The notes: a model not told the origin generated them from the letters alone. Positions 9,601 to 18,717 are shown, counted from the first letter of the stretch. The stretch: 64,000 nt of DNA from Acidobacteriota bacterium (GCA_023389035.1 JAEWFC010000024.1:1-64000), one strand, 5' to 3'. Translations and numbers: made by a program.

Positions 9601-12600
9601 CAGTCGGCGTCGAGAATGACGAATGCCTCGGTCATGCTCTCGAGCGTCGTGTTCAGACGATGTGCGATCGCCGCCATTTTACGCTCTGCTGTTTTCAGGT
9701 GCGTAATATCTTGGATCGCACCGCGCGCGCCCGTGATCTCACCGTTCGAGCCACGCACTGCCTCACCGATCACTCTGACCCATCGATCGTTGCCTTTGAC
9801 AGTAGTGAGGCCCGCCTCTATATCAAAGGGAGTTCCGTCATTCAGGCATTGATTGAACATGTACTCGACCAGCCCGCGTGTCGACGGCGTATAACGCCCG
9901 AGAGCTTCCTCGACGGAGGGGAAATCGTCGGGTTCGAGCTCGTAGATCGCCCGGGTTTCATCCGACCACGTCACATTCAGATCAGGCAGGGTGACATCCC
10001 ATGCTCCAAGGCTGCTCGCTCGTGATGCAAACTTCGCGACCGCCTCGCTGCGCTTGAGAGCGTCTTCGGCCTCGATCTGTTTCGTTATGTCCTCAGTTAT
10101 TCCGATCAGGCCCGAAGGCGTGCCGTCGAGATCATATTGCAGCGAGACACTTAGCCGGACCCAAACGCTGCGGCCGTCCCTGGCTATATACCTTTTGACC
10201 AGGTCGAGCTTTGATCGGGTGCCCTGGATGACTTCCCGAACCTGCGTGAGATTTTGATCCAGATCGTCGGGATGCGTAATATCAGCAAATGACAGGTGCC
10301 GCAACTCGTCGGCCGTATACCCGAGCATTTCGAGGTACGCGTCGTTGGCCTCCAGAAACCTACCGTCGAGCGAAGTGATCGCGATCCCAGTCGCCGCGTT
10401 CGCGAAAATGCGTCTGAACTGGCCTTCGCTTTCCGTTAGTTCCTTTTGCCGGCGGTCCCGGTCGATCGCAATGCTTGCCAGTTTAGCTGCACGTTCGATC
10501 GTTTCAAGATCTTCGGGGAACGGGGAATGAGGCTCTGGGTGATAGATAGCGAATGTCGCGAGCAGGCGGCCATTCGCGTCAATGACCGGGGTGGACCAAC
10601 ACGCTTTCAGTTCTGCCGCAACGGCAAGATGAGCGTAGTCCTTCCACAGCGGGTCCGAAGTTATATCTGACGAGACAACCCGCTCGCGCCGAAAGGCGGC
10701 CGTTCCACACGAAGCGACCTTCGGGCCGATGGATACATCTTTCGTCACGTTGCGAAGATCGGCAGACAGGCTTGGCCCGATCGTCGTAAGGAGCTTGGTC
10801 TCAGTGGAGTCAACAATAGTGATCGAAGCAACCGAGCTTGTGATGATCGATTCGATACCTAAACAGATCGATCGAAGCACGTCTTCGAGTGCGTCTCCAG
10901 CAGAGATCTGTTCGAGCGCGGCAGACTCGACATCGCGGAGCAATTCATTACGCTTGCGGTCGGTGATGTCTACGATCATCCCTATCCGGCGGCGCGCGTT
11001 GCCGGCGTCGTCAAATTCGGTCTTTGCTCGTGAATAGATCCACTGGATGCGCCCATCACCCCGTCTGATCCGGTACTCATAAGCCGTTTCCGGGTCGTCC
11101 GGTGTGGCCGAGCTATCGGCTGCCAAGACTCGCTCGTGATCTTCATCGAGTATCAGTCGGAAAAGCGCTTCTTTCGATGGAACATACGTCTCACGATCCA
11201 AGCCGAAGATCTCGTAGGTCTCATCAGACCAGTCAAGTCGGTCGACGGCCAGATCCATTTGCCACGCGCCCATATTACCGATGCGCTGGGCCGTTTTGAT
11301 CAGGGTCTGCTGCTCATTTATCTCTTTCTCAGCCCTAACGCGTTCGGTGATGTCGCGAAAACTTATGACAGCGCCCCGGATCGGTCCTTTTCCGGCAACC
11401 AGCGGGGAAACGCTGTACGATACCGGGAACGAGGAACCGTCGGGTCGGAAGAATAATTCGTTTTCTACTGAGCGGGGAACTCCGTCTTGTAGCGTCTTAT
11501 GGATCGGACACTCCGCGAGTGGGTACTTGCTGCCATCGGCCCTGTGGTGGTGAATGGTGGAATGCGAGTTCCGTCCGATAAGATCGTGCGACTCGTCACC
11601 GAAGATCGCGGCCGCCGCTGCATTCTGCCCGAGAATGTTTCCGGCGGCATCGATACTGTGTATCCCATCGGCGACCGAATCGAGCGTGGTCCGCACGCGT
11701 CTCTCACTCTCGGTCTTTTCCCGCTGAGCGACCATCATCGAAACGAGACTAGCGATCGAGACAACAAAAGTTTGTTCGGCGAGCGTCCATTCTCGCCGTT
11801 CGCCGACGTGTTCACAGCAAACGACGCCGCGGAGTGAGCCGTGCACAATGACGGGTGCGTCGAGCATCGACGAGATGCCCTGTGGCCTGAGGTAAGGGTC
11901 TGCGAATTCGCACGTTCGCGGATCCGAGATGGCATCGCTCGCGGCAATTACTTCGTTTTCGCCGATCGCGGCGAAGTATGCAGGATAATCACTCTCTAAG
12001 AGTTTCTGGCCCGAAGTATGTTTTTGTTCGGAGCTTTGGTAAAGGTCGTTAGCGATTATCGCCGTGTTGTCGTCCGACAACCACCAGATGCTCACACGGT
12101 CAACGTCCATGGCAGCAGACACCGTTTCGGTTACCTTAGTGAGCGATAACGACGAATCTTCACTTTGCCAGATGTTGGCGTGGGTGAGCTCGCGAAGCGC
12201 GTCATTCTGTTTCCCTAAACGATCCTGGCCGGTTCGAATATGGTCGACCGCATTCCTCCGCAGAAGATATGAACGCAAAATCTCGACTACCGATTCGAGC
12301 ATCTTTCGCTCTTCCGGCAGGAACAGCTCTCCGACGACATTTTTCGGCACGTCAGTATAGCCGATCTCGAGACGCCCGGACCCGATGAACTTTTCGTCAA
12401 AGGCCGCAGATGCAGATACCTTTATGTTCGGAAAGTCTCTGTGCATCACGACCGAATTGCCAATTGTCAACCGGGCGGCGGCATGGCGCGCAAAGCGCAT
12501 TGCGGGCGGCAGCAGATCGATCAGATCCTGAAAAAGGCGTTCGTCCGGTATGGGGTCGAGGCCCAACAGTTCCGCGGTCCGATGCAGGACGTCGAGCTCC

Positions 12601-13109
12601 TTTACACGTTCAGCGAGGTCCGAGAGCGTAGAAAGCTGCAGTTCGCTAGTTCGCCGTTGATCCGTAATGTCAGTGTGCATTACGACGGCCATCGCTTCGG
12701 GCCCGTTTCCGATAGGTGACACGTCCAGTCGAAACCACCTATCAGCGTCCGGTGGATGGCATGGGTACTCGAGGGAAAATCGCTCTTCCGCATTGCTTAA
12801 GACCGACCGGATCCCATCGATCGCCTTAGCCGCATGCTCATCGCCATCTGAGGCAGCATCTATTGAGGCCGCAAAATAATTGTCGCCAACCGCTGCACCG
12901 CTCACGCAGTCGTTATCGAAGCCAAACTGCTCCCAACGCTTGTTTACCGCAACTATATTTCCGGAACCGTCCAGCAGAGCAATGTGAGCCGGAAGAGCGT
13001 CTAGTATCGCCTGATCGAATCGCGAGTCTGCAATTTCGGAAGTATGCGTTGTTGATCGCGGATGTGGGCTTTTCGAGATCCGTGGGCGGCTCTCATTGTT
13101 ATCACGCAT
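6639..13109 (-). CDS. Giant soluble multi-PAS/GAF hybrid sensor histidine kinase
   Basis: At 2156 residues this is the largest gene in the window. I count about ten PAS modules, recognised by recurring DITER/DVTE ends: residues near 30-150, 475-600, 610-730, 905-1030, 1040-1160, 1170-1285, 1290-1405, 1415-1540, 1545-1660 and 1665-1765. GAF-like segments lie near 310-465 and 740-900, with a degenerate one near 165-300. The kinase core follows: HisKA with His1788 in GGIAHDFNNLL, a HATPase domain (NARDAMPDGG, SDTGIGM, GKGTGLGLATV) and a C-terminal receiver with phospho-acceptor Asp2081 (VSDEVMP). No membrane helix or signal peptide is visible, so it should sense cytoplasmic cues. No output regulator is adjacent; the attached receiver implies a phosphorelay partner elsewhere. 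Boundaries are approximate. Confidence 0.93.
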   Translation of the reverse strand: MRDNNESRPRISKSPHPRSTTHTSEIADSRFDQAILDALPAHIALLDGSGNIVAVNKRWEQFGFDNDCVSGAAVGDNYFAASIDAASDGDEHAAKAIDGIRSVLSNAEERFSLEYPCHPPDADRWFRLDVSPIGNGPEAMAVVMHTDITDQRRTSELQLSTLSDLAERVKELDVLHRTAELLGLDPIPDERLFQDLIDLLPPAMRFARHAAARLTIGNSVVMHRDFPNIKVSASAAFDEKFIGSGRLEIGYTDVPKNVVGELFLPEERKMLESVVEILRSYLLRRNAVDHIRTGQDRLGKQNDALRELTHANIWQSEDSSLSLTKVTETVSAAMDVDRVSIWWLSDDNTAIIANDLYQSSEQKHTSGQKLLESDYPAYFAAIGENEVIAASDAISDPRTCEFADPYLRPQGISSMLDAPVIVHGSLRGVVCCEHVGERREWTLAEQTFVVSIASLVSMMVAQREKTESERRVRTTLDSVADGIHSIDAAGNILGQNAAAAAIFGDESHDLIGRNSHSTIHHHRADGSKYPLAECPIHKTLQDGVPRSVENELFFRPDGSSFPVSYSVSPLVAGKGPIRGAVISFRDITERVRAEKEINEQQTLIKTAQRIGNMGAWQMDLAVDRLDWSDETYEIFGLDRETYVPSKEALFRLILDEDHERVLAADSSATPDDPETAYEYRIRRGDGRIQWIYSRAKTEFDDAGNARRRIGMIVDITDRKRNELLRDVESAALEQISAGDALEDVLRSICLGIESIITSSVASITIVDSTETKLLTTIGPSLSADLRNVTKDVSIGPKVASCGTAAFRRERVVSSDITSDPLWKDYAHLAVAAELKACWSTPVIDANGRLLATFAIYHPEPHSPFPEDLETIERAAKLASIAIDRDRRQKELTESEGQFRRIFANAATGIAITSLDGRFLEANDAYLEMLGYTADELRHLSFADITHPDDLDQNLTQVREVIQGTRSKLDLVKRYIARDGRSVWVRLSVSLQYDLDGTPSGLIGITEDITKQIEAEDALKRSEAVAKFASRASSLGAWDVTLPDLNVTWSDETRAIYELEPDDFPSVEEALGRYTPSTRGLVEYMFNQCLNDGTPFDIEAGLTTVKGNDRWVRVIGEAVRGSNGEITGARGAIQDITHLKTAERKMAAIAHRLNTTLESMTEAFVILDADWNITYWNREAENVIGVKREDVLNKNLWDLFPAALDQKFHAEYQRALREQVPVAFEELLTPLNIWLDVRAYPTDEGLAIYFHDITEKRAAGEALKESEERFRSVVENTPQAVFIEVDGKFAYANPAALTLYGAKDPDELIGQPIIDRCHPDFRKIVGERIRFLTEERQALPMLEQALVTLAGDIRYANVTPMPFVYQGQPGALVFATDVTERKKADKALRESDEKFRQLASNIDDVFWIRSADMQQVLYISPGYERIWGRPVSDNAESPDRWLDFVLPEDRERVKKSFARLIEFEEQIDVEYRIVRSDGEIKWVRSRGFAVKDPATGERIRNAGIVTDVTEKKIAEAQMVASEQRYRTLFISNPLPMFVYDCESYKILDANDAAVSSYGYSLAEFRELDLIGLHREEDRESLLATIKKVSGPIRKPGIWRHVRKDGSHIDVEVTTHDVNFDGRRARLELANDVTERIKAQKGMYESEERFRLLAKATNDAIWDWDLKTNNLWWNDGFESITGFARAHIEASIEWWGNNIHPEDRDRIVAEVEETVRSGHESWSGEYRFGKSDGTYAFVLDRGYVIRDDDGTPVRMVGGMTDLTERRSLEEQLRQSQKMEAIGQLAGGIAHDFNNLLTVINGYSEMLLRRDFGDERARSALTGVHEAGKRAESLTRQLLAFSRRQPLNPSVVDLNGLLGSLWKMLDRLIGDDIELDAKFADDVARVKVDAGQYEQVLINLAVNARDAMPDGGLLLIETRNILLDDTYREIYPEVIPGRYVETSVSDTGIGMSKELIERIFEPFFTTKKVGKGTGLGLATVFGIVKQSGGHITVYSEIGVGTTFKIYLPALPADTASEPAHGMHVFDMPSGDECILLVEDAPAVRALLRDSLEECGYKIYEAQDGREALDLATELGDKLRLMVSDEVMPRLRGHELAAQVRELIPSCEILLVSGYTEESVLKQGILDAKLAFLQKPFTPSQLAKKVRELLDKSSSNGRDH

Positions 13110-13456
13110 AGATCTCTGGATTTCGGAAACAGTCGTACTGAGGGCCCGTCGGCGGAAACGACGGAGTACGGTCCGGATCGGGATGACTTTCTAAGATGGC
13201 GAGAAGTGTCAAACTATTCGCGGGGCTGAACGAGAAGCCCTTATAAATCATAGATGAGAGGGTTGGTAGGGTCAATGTTTTCAACTGAAAATGTCCCTCG
13301 GGATGAAACATTTCAGGACGTTTCGAGTATTATTAGAACAAATCAAGGATCGAGGATGCTCGTCAACGCCTTTCCGTTCGTCCCGATCGACATCCGAATG
13401 CAGATCCACGGTCAAAACTAGAACTGCCGTTACGGCAATACACAAGAAAAACAAAC
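13110..13456. other. Divergent intergenic region with a compound hairpin
   Basis: This 347-bp region lies between the minus-strand sensor kinase and the plus-strand M28 peptidase. At 13134-13170 there is a two-part hairpin: outer arms CGTACT/AGTACG and inner arms CCGTCG/CGACGG, with a 6-nt bulge on one side. It would sit about 25 nt upstream of the kinase start in the kinase mRNA and could affect its translation. No strong promoter was identified. A minus-strand frame at 13102-13311 overlaps the kinase start, but I do not consider it a gene. Confidence 0.4.
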
Positions 13457-15061
13457 ATGAAAACTAGGAAAGCTTTTAGATCGGCAGCAGTATTTCTGCT
13501 TCTGAACGCATTGATACTGCCGACCGCGGCTATCGGCCAGCTCGCCGGCCCGGCAGACATTTACGATCGCATACGCGAAGAAGGAACAAAGAACTCACAG
13601 GTAATGAAAACCCTGCAGGTCCTGACAGATGTTTACGGACCGCGGCTTACGGGCTCACCGCAGCTCAAGGCTTCGGGCGAATGGGCCGCAAAGCAAATGA
13701 CCGAATGGGGAATGGAAAACGCGGCGCTCGAGCCGTGGGATTTCGGCCGCCCCGGCTGGGTTAACGAACGAGCTTCCGGGTTTATCACGTCGCCCGTTCA
13801 AGATTCACTTGTTTTCGAGGTGCTCGCTTGGACGCCCAGCACAGCCGGCGTTGTGAAAGGGAAAGCAGTTAACTTCGTGCTGCCGGAGCGCCCCACGCAG
13901 GAAGAGCTGACGGCATACTTTAACAGCGTGCGTGGCGACCTTCGCGGCAGCGTGGTCTTTTACGGGAATCCGAATTCCGTTCCGGTGAACATCAACCCGC
14001 CCGCAAAGCGTCTTTCGGACGAGGAAGCGAAGCGCCGCGTCACGCCTGACGCTCCTGCACCGCAGTTTCAGGGCCCGCAGTTCACACCGCCCGCACCAAA
14101 ACCGGGAGCATTACCTTTTCCAGAGGTAAATAATCAGGTGAATCAATTCTTGATCGACAGTGGTGTCGCCGTTCGCGTGAACGACGCAGGACGCGAGCAC
14201 GGCCAGATCCGAGCTTTCAGCAACAACACTTACGATCCGACGAAGGTAGTGCCAACCGTGGTGATGCGTAACGAAGATTTCGGACGCGTGCACCGTCTGG
14301 TAAAGAGCGGCCGCACGGTCGAACTCGAGTTCGATATTCGGAACAAACTGTATCCGGAGGGTGCGACGTCGTACAACACGGTCGCGGAGATCGTCGGAAC
14401 CGAAAAGCCGGACGAAGTGATAATGCTCGGCGGCCACCTTGATTCGTGGCACTCAGCAACCGGTGCGACCGACAACGCGACAGGCTGTTCCGTGATGATG
14501 GAAGCGGCACGCATCCTGAAAGCTCTTGGCGTGAAGCCCCGGCGCACGATCCGCGTCGCGCTTTGGAGCGGCGAGGAGCAGGGATTGCTCGGTTCGCAGG
14601 CTTATGTCGCGAAACATTTCGGCTCGGCAGAGAATCCGAAGCCTGCTTGGGCAAAGTTTGGCGGTTATTTCAATCACGACACGGGAACCGGCCGCATCCG
14701 CACGATGACGGTCTTCGGCCCGCCGGAAACTGCGAGCGTGCTAAGGCAGATCGTCGGCCCGTACTCGTTCATGGGAATCGAAGGAGCGAGCACGACACGC
14801 AGCCGCAACATTGGCGGTTCGGATCACACCGCGTTCAACAATGCCGGACTGCCGGGGATCGGAACCGGCCTTGACCCGATCGAATACGGCACACACACAT
14901 GGCACACGAACCTCGACACGTTCGAACGCGTTATCGAGGCCGACCTGCAGCAGAGTGCTATCGTCATCGCCGCAGCGGTTTACCAGCTCGCAATGCGTGA
15001 CGAATTGCTGCCGCGTTTCCCGGCCGCTCAGATGCCGCCGGCACCGCCCGCTCGCAATTAA
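13457..15061 (+). CDS. Secreted M28 family zinc peptidase with PA domain
   Basis: The 534-residue product has a signal peptide (hydrophobic VFLLLNALILPTAAI, cleavage near Gly27/Gln28), a PA-like insertion and a zinc aminopeptidase/carboxypeptidase-Q-like domain. Metal and catalytic residues are visible: His327 in GGHLDSW, Asp339 in GATDNATG, catalytic Glu373 and ligand Glu374 in SGEEQGLLGS, a later DTGTGR segment, and a final His in GGSDHTAFNNAG. It probably trims peptides in the periplasm or outside the cell. No Shine-Dalgarno is evident before the ATG. A strong terminator follows 16 bp after the stop. Confidence 0.9.
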   Translation: MKTRKAFRSAAVFLLLNALILPTAAIGQLAGPADIYDRIREEGTKNSQVMKTLQVLTDVYGPRLTGSPQLKASGEWAAKQMTEWGMENAALEPWDFGRPGWVNERASGFITSPVQDSLVFEVLAWTPSTAGVVKGKAVNFVLPERPTQEELTAYFNSVRGDLRGSVVFYGNPNSVPVNINPPAKRLSDEEAKRRVTPDAPAPQFQGPQFTPPAPKPGALPFPEVNNQVNQFLIDSGVAVRVNDAGREHGQIRAFSNNTYDPTKVVPTVVMRNEDFGRVHRLVKSGRTVELEFDIRNKLYPEGATSYNTVAEIVGTEKPDEVIMLGGHLDSWHSATGATDNATGCSVMMEAARILKALGVKPRRTIRVALWSGEEQGLLGSQAYVAKHFGSAENPKPAWAKFGGYFNHDTGTGRIRTMTVFGPPETASVLRQIVGPYSFMGIEGASTTRSRNIGGSDHTAFNNAGLPGIGTGLDPIEYGTHTWHTNLDTFERVIEADLQQSAIVIAAAVYQLAMRDELLPRFPAAQMPPAPPARN

Positions 15062-15077
15062 ACTAACGAACGCTCAG

Positions 15078-15116
15078 AAAAAAGGCGTGGCTGAAGTTTC
15101 GGCCACGCCTTTTTTG
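15078..15116 (+). terminator. Intrinsic terminator after M28 peptidase
   Basis: A perfect 14-bp stem (AAAAAAGGCGTGGC with GCCACGCCTTTTTT) encloses a 10-nt loop and ends in a T-run. The A-run at its left side means it could also work in the reverse direction. Confidence 0.92.
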
Positions 15117-15240
15117 CGTTGGTCGAATGTTTCGGCGGCTTTGTACGAAGATCTATTCGAATTCGGCGATCTTTCGCCCCTAGGACGCGATCCATCGCAC
15201 TGAGAAGTTTTCATCAGCCGTGAAGCGTTTGATCTTGCTC

Positions 15241-15471
15241 GAGGAACGAATATTTTCGGACGAGAAAACCGTAACTTAGAGCGAGAGATCAGTATTTTTG
15301 AAGGAGAAATCAGTATTTCAGAGACAGAAGTAAGTATTTTTGAAAGAGAAATTAGTAGTTTTGAAAGAGAAATCAGTAGTTTTGAGAGAGAAATCAGTAT
15401 TTTTGACGGAGAAATCAGTAGTTTTGAGAGACAAATCAGTATTTTGAAGAGAGAAAATAGTATCTCCGGCG
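15241..15471. repeat. 21-bp tandem repeat array A (11 units)
   Basis: Eleven consecutive units, each exactly 21 bp, run in register; the inner seven or eight are well conserved around GAGAAATCAGTATTTTTG followed by AAA, and the outer ones are degenerate. Because 21 is a multiple of three, the minus strand carries an uninterrupted heptapeptide frame (FSLKTTD-like), but it has no credible start and lies in a shadow frame of nth, so it is probably not a gene. The array fills the gap between the M28 terminator and the 3' end of nth. A 21-bp period is close to two helical turns, so its A/T tracts are phased and the DNA may be bent. Confidence 0.93.
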
Positions 15472-15498
15472 GAAAAATGGATCTCGAAGGCTCTCAAC

Positions 15499-16173
15499 TC
15501 AGGCTTTTGCCGCGTCAGGAGACATTTCGGGATAGAAAAGCGGACGACTCGGGCAGATATTTGCGAGCACGCATTCGGGGCACTTGGGTTTCCGGGCGAT
15601 GCAGACCTGGCGGCCATGAAAGATCATCCAGTGCGGGAACATTATCCAATGTTTTTTCGGGACAAGCTGTTCGAGATCGCGTTCGATCTTTTCCGGCGTT
15701 GTCTGTTCAGTGAGACCCAATCGCTGCGATAGCCGCGAAACATGCGTATCGACGACGACGCCCGAGGCTATGCCAAAAGCATTGCCGAGCACGACGTTCG
15801 CTGTCTTTCGTGCCACGCCGCCCAGCGTCAATATCTCGTCCATCGTCTGCGGTATCTCGCCGCCATACACCTCAACCAATCGTTGGCTCGCCGCCTTTAT
15901 GTTCTTTGCCTTGTTTCGAAAGAATCCTGTCGAATGGATGTCCTTCTCGAGCTCTTCAGGTGACACATCAATGTAATCCTGCGGCCCTCGATACTTACGA
16001 AAGAGGTTTGCGGTCACGATATTCACGCGTTCGTCGGTGCATTGGGCGGAAAGGATCGTCGCGACCAGCAGCTCGAACGCGTTCGTGTGGTTCAGCGCAC
16101 AATGAGCGTCAGGGTATGCCTTTTTCAGGCGTTTGATTACCTCGGCGGTGTGCGTCTTCTTGTCGGGGATCAC
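15499..16173 (-). CDS. nth: Endonuclease III (DNA glycosylase/AP lyase)
   Basis: This base-excision repair enzyme removes oxidised pyrimidines and cleaves abasic sites. The 224-residue protein has the helix-hairpin-helix LTLGGVARKTANVVLG with catalytic Lys123, the catalytic Asp142 in VVDTHV, and the [4Fe-4S] motif Cys191-x6-Cys198-x2-Cys201-x5-Cys207. Length and motifs are typical. It is transcribed divergently from the DegT aminotransferase gene, and its 3' end borders repeat array A. Confidence 0.96.
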   Translation of the reverse strand: MIPDKKTHTAEVIKRLKKAYPDAHCALNHTNAFELLVATILSAQCTDERVNIVTANLFRKYRGPQDYIDVSPEELEKDIHSTGFFRNKAKNIKAASQRLVEVYGGEIPQTMDEILTLGGVARKTANVVLGNAFGIASGVVVDTHVSRLSQRLGLTEQTTPEKIERDLEQLVPKKHWIMFPHWMIFHGRQVCIARKPKCPECVLANICPSRPLFYPEMSPDAAKA

Positions 16174-16262
16174 GCGTTCAGCCTAAAAAACGCGGCCCCA
16201 AAATGCAAATGGCGGCGGGTTTCGGTAATATCTTGATTTACTGCTCGCAGCTATTCGTTGGG

Positions 16263-17414
16263 ATGAACGTACCTTTACTCGATATCAAGGAACAGAATGC
16301 AGCCCTGCGGCCCGAGATCGAAGCCGCTCTGGGACGAGTGCTCGATTCGAACGGCTTTATTCTCGGGAACGAGGTTGCCGAACTCGAAAAGGAGCTCGCT
16401 TTATATTGCGGCACCAAATACGCGATCGGCTGTGCGTCGGGAAGTGATGCTTTGCTGCTTGCGATGATGGCGCTCGATGTAAAAGCGGGCGACGAAGTGA
16501 TCACCACACCGTACAGCTTTTTTGCAACGGTCAGTGCGATCACACGGCTCGGTGCACTGCCGGTATTTGTCGATATTGATCCGGAAACGTATAACCTCGA
16601 TGTTTCGCAGGTCGCGGCGAAGATCACGGAAAAGACGAAAGCTATCCAGCCCGTTCATCTCTATGGGCAATGTACGGATATGACAGCGCTGCGGGAGATC
16701 GCCGCGAAACACAACGTTCCGATAGTTGAAGATGCGGCACAGGCGATCGGTGCAGAAGAGAACGGCGTGCGTGCGGGAGCGATGGGCGAGATCGGATGCT
16801 TTTCGTTCTATCCATCAAAGAACCTCGGCGGAATGGGCGACGGCGGTTTTATGACGACCGACGACGACGAGCTCGCGGAAAAGCTATTCGCGCTGCGAGT
16901 TCACGGCTCTAAGGAGCGCTATTACCATAAATGGGTCGGGTTGAATTCGCGGCTTGACGGTTTTCAGGGTGCGGTGCTTCGGGTAAAACTGCCGCACCTC
17001 GACGAATGGTCTAACAAGCGAAAAGCGAATGCAGACCGCTACCGTGAGCTGTTCTCTGCGGCGGGATTGGACGATTCAGTTATTCTCCCTAAGGAACGCG
17101 AAAATTGCAGACATATCTATAACCAGTTTGTGATCCGCGTGCGCGAAGGCCGTGATGAGCTTCGAGCCTTCCTCACAAAAAAGGGCGTTGGGACCGATAT
17201 TTACTACCCGCTGCCGCTGCATCTGCAAGAATGCTTTGCCTATCTCGACGGTAAAGAGGGCGATATGCCCGAATCAGAACGTGCAGGCCGCGAGACGATA
17301 GCTCTCCCTATCTTCCCTGAACTCACTGCCGAGCAGCAGGAATATGTGGTCTCGTCGATAGCTGAGTATTTCGGATCTTCACACGCTAACGAAACCGCTG
17401 CCAGCAACGGATGA
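16263..17414 (+). CDS. DegT/DnrJ/EryC1/StrS family PLP aminotransferase
   Basis: Members transaminate nucleotide-linked keto-sugars for surface polysaccharides or antibiotics. The 383-residue protein begins MNVPLLDIKEQ, the usual family start, so ATG 16263 is preferred to the longer frame from 16203, which adds an atypical 20-residue tail. Visible landmarks are GSDALLLAM for cofactor phosphate binding, Asp157 in EDAAQAIGA and the Schiff-base Lys186 in SFYPSKNLGGMGDGG. Its stop overlaps the TPR gene start (ATGA). With the O-antigen-ligase-like gene two places downstream, a role in glycan assembly is likely; the exact sugar is not predictable. Confidence 0.9.
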   Translation: MNVPLLDIKEQNAALRPEIEAALGRVLDSNGFILGNEVAELEKELALYCGTKYAIGCASGSDALLLAMMALDVKAGDEVITTPYSFFATVSAITRLGALPVFVDIDPETYNLDVSQVAAKITEKTKAIQPVHLYGQCTDMTALREIAAKHNVPIVEDAAQAIGAEENGVRAGAMGEIGCFSFYPSKNLGGMGDGGFMTTDDDELAEKLFALRVHGSKERYYHKWVGLNSRLDGFQGAVLRVKLPHLDEWSNKRKANADRYRELFSAAGLDDSVILPKERENCRHIYNQFVIRVREGRDELRAFLTKKGVGTDIYYPLPLHLQECFAYLDGKEGDMPESERAGRETIALPIFPELTAEQQEYVVSSIAEYFGSSHANETAASNG

Positions 17415-18703
17415 ACGAGCCTCTAATAATCATCGAATCAGGAAATACCCGGGGCCGGCTGATAGCAGCCGCGGCGATAGTTGCCGCGCTCATCTTTGGA
17501 TGGTTCGCTATCCGCTGGCAGCTGGGAAATATGTTCTCTGAGCTGACGCTCCCGACCGATCCGAACGCCGCACAAGTAGCGAACCTTGCTGCCTCTCTTG
17601 CACCTTCCGATCCGATGCCCAAATGGCTTGCTGCGAGCAAGGCACGTGAGGATTTCACGGAAGAAGGTTCGCAAAAGGCGGTCGAGTTGCTTGAAACTGC
17701 AGTTCGTCTCGGGCCGGAAGATTACCGCTGGTGGATCGAACTCGGGCGTGCCTATGAACAAGCAGATCGTCCGCAGGACGCGGAAACTGCCTTTCGCCGT
17801 GCTATCGACGTCGCTCCGGAGTACACCTTTCCACGTTGGCAGTTCGGGAATTTTCTCATTCGCCAGGACCGCGCCGACGATGCGTTCGTCGAGCTAAAGG
17901 AAGCGACGCGAAAAAGTGCGATCTATCGTGAGCAGGTCTTTTCTCTCGCCTGGGACTATTTCGGCAAAGACCCGCAACGGGTCGAGCAGCTCGCGGCAGA
18001 CACACCGGAAGTTAGAGCAAACCTCGCGCTTTTTTATGCGGTTCGCGGAGCGTCAGAAGATTCGCTGCGAATGTGGAACTCGCTTTCCGACGAAATGAAG
18101 GCGGAGCACGTCGCGACCGCAAAGGTCATTGCACAAGGCCTTCACGACAAAAGGCGCTTTCGACAGGCGATCGAATTCGCACGGCAGACAGGGATCGATC
18201 CTGAGGCCCAACAAGAAAAGATCACGAACGGAGGTTTCGAGTCGGCATTGGGAAAACCGGAAGATACGCTATTCGGCTGGCGAGTGATGCGGACCGATAG
18301 CCGTGTTGACGTTTCTACCGATCCGTCGGTCAAGCGGGAAGGGAATCGAAGCCTGAAAATAAATTTTCGCGGTTACGATAAACGCGACTTTGCAAACGTC
18401 ACCCAGATCGTCGCTGTTCAGCCGAGTGCCAGATATCGGCTATCGTTTATGCTGCGGACAGAGAACCTGAAGAGTGGCGGGCCGCCTTTCCTCGAGGTAC
18501 TGAATACCGCTGACGACAGCGTGATCGCTGCCACGCAGCCGTTCGCGACCGGCACATCAGACTGGCAGCAGATCAATCTCGAATTCACGGTACCCGACAA
18601 TGCTGAAGGCATCAGTCTTCGGACCGTTCGCGCATATTGCGGAGAAGAATGCCCGCTGCTCGGGATAATCTGGTACGACGATTTTAAGCTGGAGCGGATT
18701 TAG
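17411..18703 (+). CDS. TPR protein with C-terminal carbohydrate-binding-like domain
   Basis: The 430-residue protein has one N-terminal membrane helix (about 18-36), TPR-like helices (about 80-260, with clear repeats at AVELLETAVRLGPEDYRWWIELGRAY and the following AETAFRRAIDVAPEY) and a C-terminal beta-sandwich (about 270-430) of the galactose-binding/CBM kind, starting ITNGGFESALG and ending WYDDFKLERI. It is probably anchored in the inner membrane with the rest outside. It overlaps the DegT gene by 4 bp and lies 14 bp before the O-antigen-ligase-like gene, which suggests a joint role in polysaccharide assembly. Confidence 0.75.
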   Translation: MNEPLIIIESGNTRGRLIAAAAIVAALIFGWFAIRWQLGNMFSELTLPTDPNAAQVANLAASLAPSDPMPKWLAASKAREDFTEEGSQKAVELLETAVRLGPEDYRWWIELGRAYEQADRPQDAETAFRRAIDVAPEYTFPRWQFGNFLIRQDRADDAFVELKEATRKSAIYREQVFSLAWDYFGKDPQRVEQLAADTPEVRANLALFYAVRGASEDSLRMWNSLSDEMKAEHVATAKVIAQGLHDKRRFRQAIEFARQTGIDPEAQQEKITNGGFESALGKPEDTLFGWRVMRTDSRVDVSTDPSVKREGNRSLKINFRGYDKRDFANVTQIVAVQPSARYRLSFMLRTENLKSGGPPFLEVLNTADDSVIAATQPFATGTSDWQQINLEFTVPDNAEGISLRTVRAYCGEECPLLGIIWYDDFKLERI

Positions 18704-18717
18704 AGCCTCGCACGGAT

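Noticed and set aside
13102..13311. 69-codon minus-strand frame overlapping the sensor kinase start
   Set aside because: No Shine-Dalgarno, Pro-rich composition and no recognisable domain; treated as leader DNA.
15241..15471. Possible CRISPR array
   Set aside because: Units are contiguous and similar throughout; there are no unique spacers between constant repeats and no cas genes.
15318..15617. Minus-strand frame through repeat array A
   Set aside because: It begins in a shadow frame of nth and continues only because the repeat lacks stops in that frame.
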